Below, piece after piece: positions 30,755 through 35,000 of a DNA stretch of 35,000 nt. Position 1 is the stretch's first letter. Every line of letters begins with the position of its first letter. The notes beneath the pieces were generated by a model. That model did not search any database, was not told the origin of the DNA, and saw nothing but the letters and a program-made list of their open reading frames with translations. Source of the DNA: a virus; IMG/VR virus record IMGVR_UViG_3300047297_000103, positions 1-35,000 of that record. One strand, 5' to 3'. Position numbers and translations under genes: made by a program.

Positions 30755-33004
30755 ATGGCATATCGGAAGAACGCAAAGCCTTCTAACCAAGAGGTTGACG
30801 ACGCAATGGTGCTGGACGACGGCATCGAGATTGACGTTGGCGCGTCTGACGAAGAGATGATGTCGGATGAAGAACTGGAAAGCATTATCTCCGGCGAGAT
30901 CGACGACGCTCAAGCCTACATTGACGACACCATCTCCCCGCTGCGGGCTGAGGCTGGCCAGTATTACAAGGGCGAGCCATTCGGCAACGAAGAGGAAGGC
31001 CGGTCGTCTGTCATCTCAATGGACGTGCGCGATACCGTGCAGGCCATCATGCCGTCGATCATGCGCGTCTTCTTTGGCTCCTCCAGCGTTGTTGAGTTTG
31101 CCCCAAATGGCCCGGAGGACGTAGCGAACGCAGAGCAGGCGACGGATTACGTCAACTACTGCCTGACACGCGACAACAACCTGTTCTTCCATGCCTATGC
31201 GATGTTTAAGGACGCATTGGTCCGCAAGAACGGCTTCGGAAAAGTCTGGTGGGATGAGAAGGAAACCGTCAAGACCTACGAGATCGAGGGATTGGACGAG
31301 AACGCCTATTCCGTGCTGCTGTCTGACCCCACCGTCGAACTGCGTGAGGTTGAGGTAGAATACGGCGAAATGGAGGCAATGACGCCTGAAGGCATCGCTA
31401 CCGTCATCCAGATGCCGACCTACAGCGCAACCGTCGTCCGTAAGACCAAAGAAGGTCGCCTCAATATGCAGGCGCTTCCTCCCGAAGAGTTGCTGATCGA
31501 CCGTCGCGCTAAGTCCATGAACGACTTCGAGTTTATCGGCCACCGTCGCTATCTCACCGTCTCCGAACTGGTCCAGATGGGCTATGAGCAGGACGAAGTT
31601 GAGCAGCTTGGCTACGAGACGCAGGACGACTTCGAGGGCAATCAGGAAGCGTTCGACCGCAACCCGCAGGCGACCATCCTTGGCGCTGGCCGCACTGATA
31701 CCGCGTCGAAGAAGGTTCTCTATATCGAGGGTTATCTCTATGTGGACATGGACGGTGACGGCATTGCGGAACTGCGCAAGGTCTGCGTTGGCGGCGGTGC
31801 GAGCAAACTCCTGCATCACGAAGCTGTGGACGACCATCCGTTCTTCGACTTCTGCCCGGACCCTGAGCCGCATACGTTCTTCGGTATGTCGATTGCTGAC
31901 GTGGTTATGGACATCCAGCGCATCAAGTCGTCGATCATGCGTAACACGTTGGACAGCCTTGCTCAGTCGATTTACCCGCGCATGGGTGTGGTTGAAGGAC
32001 AGGCTTCGATTGAAGATGTTCTAAACACTGAGGTTGGCGGCATCATTCGCATGAAGTCACCGGGTGCCGTGCAGCCGTTCATCACGCCGAACGTCTCACA
32101 GGCCGCATTCCCGATGCTCCAGTACATGGATGAGGTGAAGGAAAGCCGCACCGGCATCAACAAGGCTTCGGCTGGCCTTGACGCAAACGCGCTTAGTGGC
32201 GCAACTGCAACAGCCGTGAACGCGACTGTGACCGCAGCGCAACAGCACATTGACCTGATCTGCCGGATGTTTGCAGAGACTGGCTTCAAGACGCTGATGT
32301 CTAAGTCATTGAAATTGCTGGTAAAGCATCAGGATAAGCCGCGCATGGTTCGCCTGCGCAATGAGTTTGTGCCGATCGATCCCCGCGTCTGGGATGCCGA
32401 CATGGACGTGCTAGTCAATGTGGCTCTTGGCACTGGCTCTGACGACCAGAAGATGGGCTTCCTCAACGTGATTGCCCAGAAGCAGGAAATGATCCTTCAG
32501 CAGCTTGGCCCGATGAATAACCCGCTGGTCAGCCTTGAGGGCTACTACAACACGCTGGAGCAGATGCTGGCAATCGCTGGCTTCAAGGATGTGTCGCGCT
32601 TCTTCACCAATCCGCAGGGCTTCCAGCCACCCGCACCGACACCTCCTCCGCCAAGCCCAGAAGCAATTCTGGCACAGGTGCAGGCACAGAGCATTCAGGC
32701 TGACATTCAGAAGAAGGCCGCAGAGCTCGAACTTCAGCGTGAGGATATGCTGCTGAAGGATGACCGCGAACGCGATAAGCTGGACGCAGAGGTGATGCTG
32801 AAGTCCGCTGAGATTGAAGCCAAGTATGGTTCACAGGTAAACACGGCCAACATTCAGGCCCTGATGCAGCGTGACCGCGAGTTTCTCCGCCAGCAGGGCG
32901 AACTGGAACGCTCAGTCATTCAGGCTGCACAGGCGGCTCCAGCTGCACCGATGCCGGTTGAGATGCCGATGCCCGTTGAACTTCCGCCAGAAGGAATGAT
33001 GTAA
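30755..33004 (+). CDS. Portal protein
   Basis: This 749-residue protein forms the dodecameric DNA channel. The marks are an acidic start, RSSVISMDVRDTVQAIMPSI, a VEFAPNGPED stretch, KVWWDEKETVKTYEIEGL, LPPEELLIDRRAKSMNDFEF, PEPHTFFGMSIADVVMDIQR and RTGINKASAGLDANALSG. These are typical of long podovirus (P22-like) portals. A helical, Gln-rich end (about 640-720) would form the barrel. The size is close to P22 gp1 (725). Confidence 0.92.
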   Translation: MAYRKNAKPSNQEVDDAMVLDDGIEIDVGASDEEMMSDEELESIISGEIDDAQAYIDDTISPLRAEAGQYYKGEPFGNEEEGRSSVISMDVRDTVQAIMPSIMRVFFGSSSVVEFAPNGPEDVANAEQATDYVNYCLTRDNNLFFHAYAMFKDALVRKNGFGKVWWDEKETVKTYEIEGLDENAYSVLLSDPTVELREVEVEYGEMEAMTPEGIATVIQMPTYSATVVRKTKEGRLNMQALPPEELLIDRRAKSMNDFEFIGHRRYLTVSELVQMGYEQDEVEQLGYETQDDFEGNQEAFDRNPQATILGAGRTDTASKKVLYIEGYLYVDMDGDGIAELRKVCVGGGASKLLHHEAVDDHPFFDFCPDPEPHTFFGMSIADVVMDIQRIKSSIMRNTLDSLAQSIYPRMGVVEGQASIEDVLNTEVGGIIRMKSPGAVQPFITPNVSQAAFPMLQYMDEVKESRTGINKASAGLDANALSGATATAVNATVTAAQQHIDLICRMFAETGFKTLMSKSLKLLVKHQDKPRMVRLRNEFVPIDPRVWDADMDVLVNVALGTGSDDQKMGFLNVIAQKQEMILQQLGPMNNPLVSLEGYYNTLEQMLAIAGFKDVSRFFTNPQGFQPPAPTPPPPSPEAILAQVQAQSIQADIQKKAAELELQREDMLLKDDRERDKLDAEVMLKSAEIEAKYGSQVNTANIQALMQRDREFLRQQGELERSVIQAAQAAPAAPMPVEMPMPVELPPEGMM

Positions 33005-34450
33005 ATGGCAAGAATTGACATGCCCGAAGGTGCGAACGTCGCCGTGCCGGGTACTTACTCGCTCATTCAGGCTGCCATGTCGAACAAGGGCAACCCGACA
33101 TCACAGGGCTTCAATAACCTGATGCTTGTCGAACAAGACCAGCCTGTCCGCATTGTCGATAAGACCGGGGAAGTCCTATTTGAGGGGACAGGCCCTGAGG
33201 CGGCACGTCAGGCTGTCGTGATTGGGCAAGACCTGACCAACACAATGGGCAAGAAGGCTGGCTGGGATATTCAGACGGTCCCGGTCGGTACGTCAAACTT
33301 TAAGACGATTGCCAATGAGAAGGTGGATACAAATGTCCTTGGCACGATTGCCGACATTGGGCTTCCGATCCTTGCCTCTGCGCTTATTCCCGGTGGCGGG
33401 CTTCTAGGCACAATCCTCCCGGCTGCTGCTGGCTCTGCTGCGTCAAGCGTTGCTCAGGGGCGCAGTCTTGAGAACACTCTTCTCCGTGCAGCTATGGCTG
33501 GCGGCGGCGCTGGGCTTGGCGAGAAGTTCCTTTCTCCTGCGATTAACGCGGCATTGAAGCCCGCAACAGCCGCAGTTACTCAGGCCGGTACAAACGCTGC
33601 CGTGCAAGCGGCTACGCAAGCCGCGGGTGATGGCCTAAGCACGATTATCGTCAACGGCATTCCTCAGCTAGTATCGACTGCCGGTTCCGCGATTGGTTCT
33701 GCGTTGGCATCGGGGCTTAGTGGTGCTGCGTCAGGCCTAACGGGATCACAGCCGACAGCCCCATCAAACATGGGTGAAGATATTTTCGTGACTGCCGCTC
33801 AAAATACGGTTCCCAATGTTGGTAGCATCGCTGGGGGCGTCACATCACTGCTAACTCCACCTTCTACACCGACCGTTGGCGACGAGATTTTTGTAACCGC
33901 AAAAGACCAGCCCGGCTTGAACCTTGGTGGATCGATTGGCGCGCTTCCGTTGACACCAACTCCGCCGGTTAACACTCCGCCTACTGTCGGTGACGAAATT
34001 ATCGTTAACGCGCCCACTGACACACCGCCATTTGCGCCGCCAATCTTTGTGCCACCCGGCATCCTTCCGCCGTCAACTCCGCCGACAGCACCGCCAGAGG
34101 CTCCTACGGACACAACGCCACCCGGCGACAAGAAGGACGTGCTTGGCACCGGCCTAACCGCATCGGAACTTGCTCTCATCGGAAGCCTCGGCACGTCGGT
34201 GATCGGCAGCCTGTTTGGTGGCGGCGGTGGTGGCACCGGCCCGACAACTCCTTACGTTTCACCATTCGGTGGCGGCACAGGCTTCGGCACTGGCATGGAT
34301 TACCGCGCACAGCCTGCGATTGCTGATTACGAGCGTTATGGCTTTGGCCCGGAGGCCACGTTCTTTCGGCCTGAGTATAACCGGCTGATCTCTGCTGCCG
34401 CGCCTGCTCCTGCTGCGACGACAACGCCAACCTATCAGCCGCTCATCTGA
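33005..34450 (+). CDS. Gly/Ala- and Pro-rich protein with GDEI(F/I)V repeats
   Basis: This 481-residue protein has a soluble beta-rich first 100 residues (MARIDMPEGANVAVPG, VRIVDKTGEVLFEGTG), then Gly/Ala hydrophobic helices (about 115-250). Three units containing GEDIFVTA, GDEIFVTA and GDEIIVNA lie near residues 257, 291 and 328. A Pro-rich linker and a Gly-rich end follow. The hydrophobic part resembles ejection proteins. It starts directly after the portal stop, so virion assembly is likely. I do not recognise the family. Confidence 0.72.
   Translation: MARIDMPEGANVAVPGTYSLIQAAMSNKGNPTSQGFNNLMLVEQDQPVRIVDKTGEVLFEGTGPEAARQAVVIGQDLTNTMGKKAGWDIQTVPVGTSNFKTIANEKVDTNVLGTIADIGLPILASALIPGGGLLGTILPAAAGSAASSVAQGRSLENTLLRAAMAGGGAGLGEKFLSPAINAALKPATAAVTQAGTNAAVQAATQAAGDGLSTIIVNGIPQLVSTAGSAIGSALASGLSGAASGLTGSQPTAPSNMGEDIFVTAAQNTVPNVGSIAGGVTSLLTPPSTPTVGDEIFVTAKDQPGLNLGGSIGALPLTPTPPVNTPPTVGDEIIVNAPTDTPPFAPPIFVPPGILPPSTPPTAPPEAPTDTTPPGDKKDVLGTGLTASELALIGSLGTSVIGSLFGGGGGGTGPTTPYVSPFGGGTGFGTGMDYRAQPAIADYERYGFGPEATFFRPEYNRLISAAAPAPAATTTPTYQPLI
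33769..34015 (+). repeat. Three coding repeats with a GDEI(F/I)V(T/N)A core
   Basis: Cores begin near 33772, 33874 and 33985, giving spacings of about 34 and 37 codons. The surrounding sequence is Pro/Thr-rich and diverged. The core resembles the N-terminal DEIVVTA motif seen in many proteobacterial TonB-dependent receptors. Confidence 0.6.
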
Positions 34451-34686
34451 TGGATAAAGTAGACATTATCGCTCAGGCTCATCACGCCCAGCGCCTTCTG
34501 GAAGACGAAACGCTTCTGGACGCATTCGCTGAGATTGAAGCCGACATTTACTTGGAATGGCGCACCACCACGATTAGTGATGAGCGCCAGCGCCAAGACC
34601 TGTTTCACACGCTAAAAGGATTAGAGCGTTTGAAAGCCCGCCTACAGGCATACCTTGACGCAGGAGTGCTTGCATCAAGGATTTAA
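34450..34686 (+). CDS. Hypothetical helical protein before scaffold (78 aa)
   Basis: The start overlaps the previous stop (TGATG). It is acidic and all-helical (AHHAQRLLEDETLLDAFAEI, YLEWRTTTISDERQRQDL, LKGLERLKARLQAYLD). Small proteins of this type are common between portal and scaffold genes and remain unassigned. Confidence 0.75.
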   Translation: MDKVDIIAQAHHAQRLLEDETLLDAFAEIEADIYLEWRTTTISDERQRQDLFHTLKGLERLKARLQAYLDAGVLASRI

Positions 34687-34707
34687 CTTTTACGAAAAAG
34701 GTGATAT

Positions 34708-35000
34708 ATGACGGAACAAGTCGGCAACCCCGATAGCGGGATCGGCCTCCACGAAGCAACCTTAGCCATCAGCAAACTGCTCGGCCCTGAAGAGGACAAC
34801 CAAGACGAAGCTGAGGCGCTAGACCATGAAGATGGTCAGGCAGAAGCAGACTATGAGGAAGAAGCCTCTGATGAGGACGACACCGAATTAGATGACGAAG
34901 CCGATCTGGACGAAGACGATAGCGACGAAGAAGAGGCGCAGGAACTTCCTGACGACGTGACGGTCAAGGTCAAAGTTGACGGTCAGGAATTGGAAGTCAC
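34708..35000 (+). CDS. Scaffolding protein, N-terminal part (3' end beyond window)
   Basis: ATG 34708 follows AAAAAGGTGAT. The first 14 residues (TEQVGNPDSGIG) are unique to this end. From 34749 on the frame matches the start of the window, continuing into the gene described at base 2. The complete protein would be about 336 residues. The acidic tract here differs from the left copy at nine residues. Confidence 0.85.
   Translation, partial: MTEQVGNPDSGIGLHEATLAISKLLGPEEDNQDEAEALDHEDGQAEADYEEEASDEDDTELDDEADLDEDDSDEEEAQELPDDVTVKVKVDGQELEV
34749..35000. repeat. Right copy of the genome-end repeat
   Basis: It matches 1-252 with 13 substitutions and no gaps. The first 77 and the last 42 bases are identical. 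Confidence 0.95.

Overview
The window is an almost complete genome of a small tailed phage, probably a podovirus, that most likely infects an alphaproteobacterium. It carries a short-tail structural set: small and large terminase, portal, scaffold, SU10-type capsid, adaptor, tail-hub-like protein and three ejection-type proteins. No sheath, tube or tape-measure gene is seen. The host call rests on a GapR/DUF2312 gene, a nucleoid-protein family typical of alphaproteobacteria, and on the general protein resemblance; the genus is not resolved. The first 252 bases recur at 34749-35000 with 13 substitutions and no indel. The molecule therefore closes on itself at about 34,748 bp, or the window runs into a second, slightly different copy. 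The scaffold gene is cut by this junction.

Layout, taken as a circle. A control region at 22305-22429 has divergent genes on either side. Leftward (22304 to 17905) runs a tightly coupled early operon for recombination and DNA processing: ERF annealing protein, sigma-region-4-like HTH protein, YqaJ nuclease, small HTH protein, HNH (DUF968-like), NinB, GapR-like and SSB. A strong hairpin follows SSB, then an HNH homing-type gene and a small unknown. Rightward from 22430 come a Cro-like regulator, a DUF1064 nuclease, a DnaA domain-IV-like protein, a Cys-rich protein and a DUF1376 replication protein whose gene contains an iteron-like candidate origin. Fifteen tiny, mostly overlapping genes (24434-27170) follow, then a ParB-MTase fusion carrying a G10 tract.

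Packaging and morphogenesis begin at 28475: TerS, TerL, three small basic proteins, portal, a Gly/Pro-rich protein, a small helical protein and scaffold. They continue across the junction with capsid, HNH gene, adaptor, two fibre/appendage genes and a fibre chaperone. The lysis cassette (three small membrane proteins, GH19 endolysin, nested Rz/Rz1) lies at 7055-9067. After it come a metallophosphoesterase and a DUF6378-like protein, the tail hub, the ejection proteins and an M15-type peptidase. The unit ends at a 39-residue basic peptide. The 309 bases between the two converging units hold no convincing gene but do hold inverted repeats and a 13-codon mini-ORF.

No integrase, DNA polymerase, RNA polymerase or tRNA gene was found. 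The phage probably uses the host replisome and RNA polymerase. A Cro-like regulator without an integrase leaves lifestyle open, with a virulent or integrase-less phage more likely.
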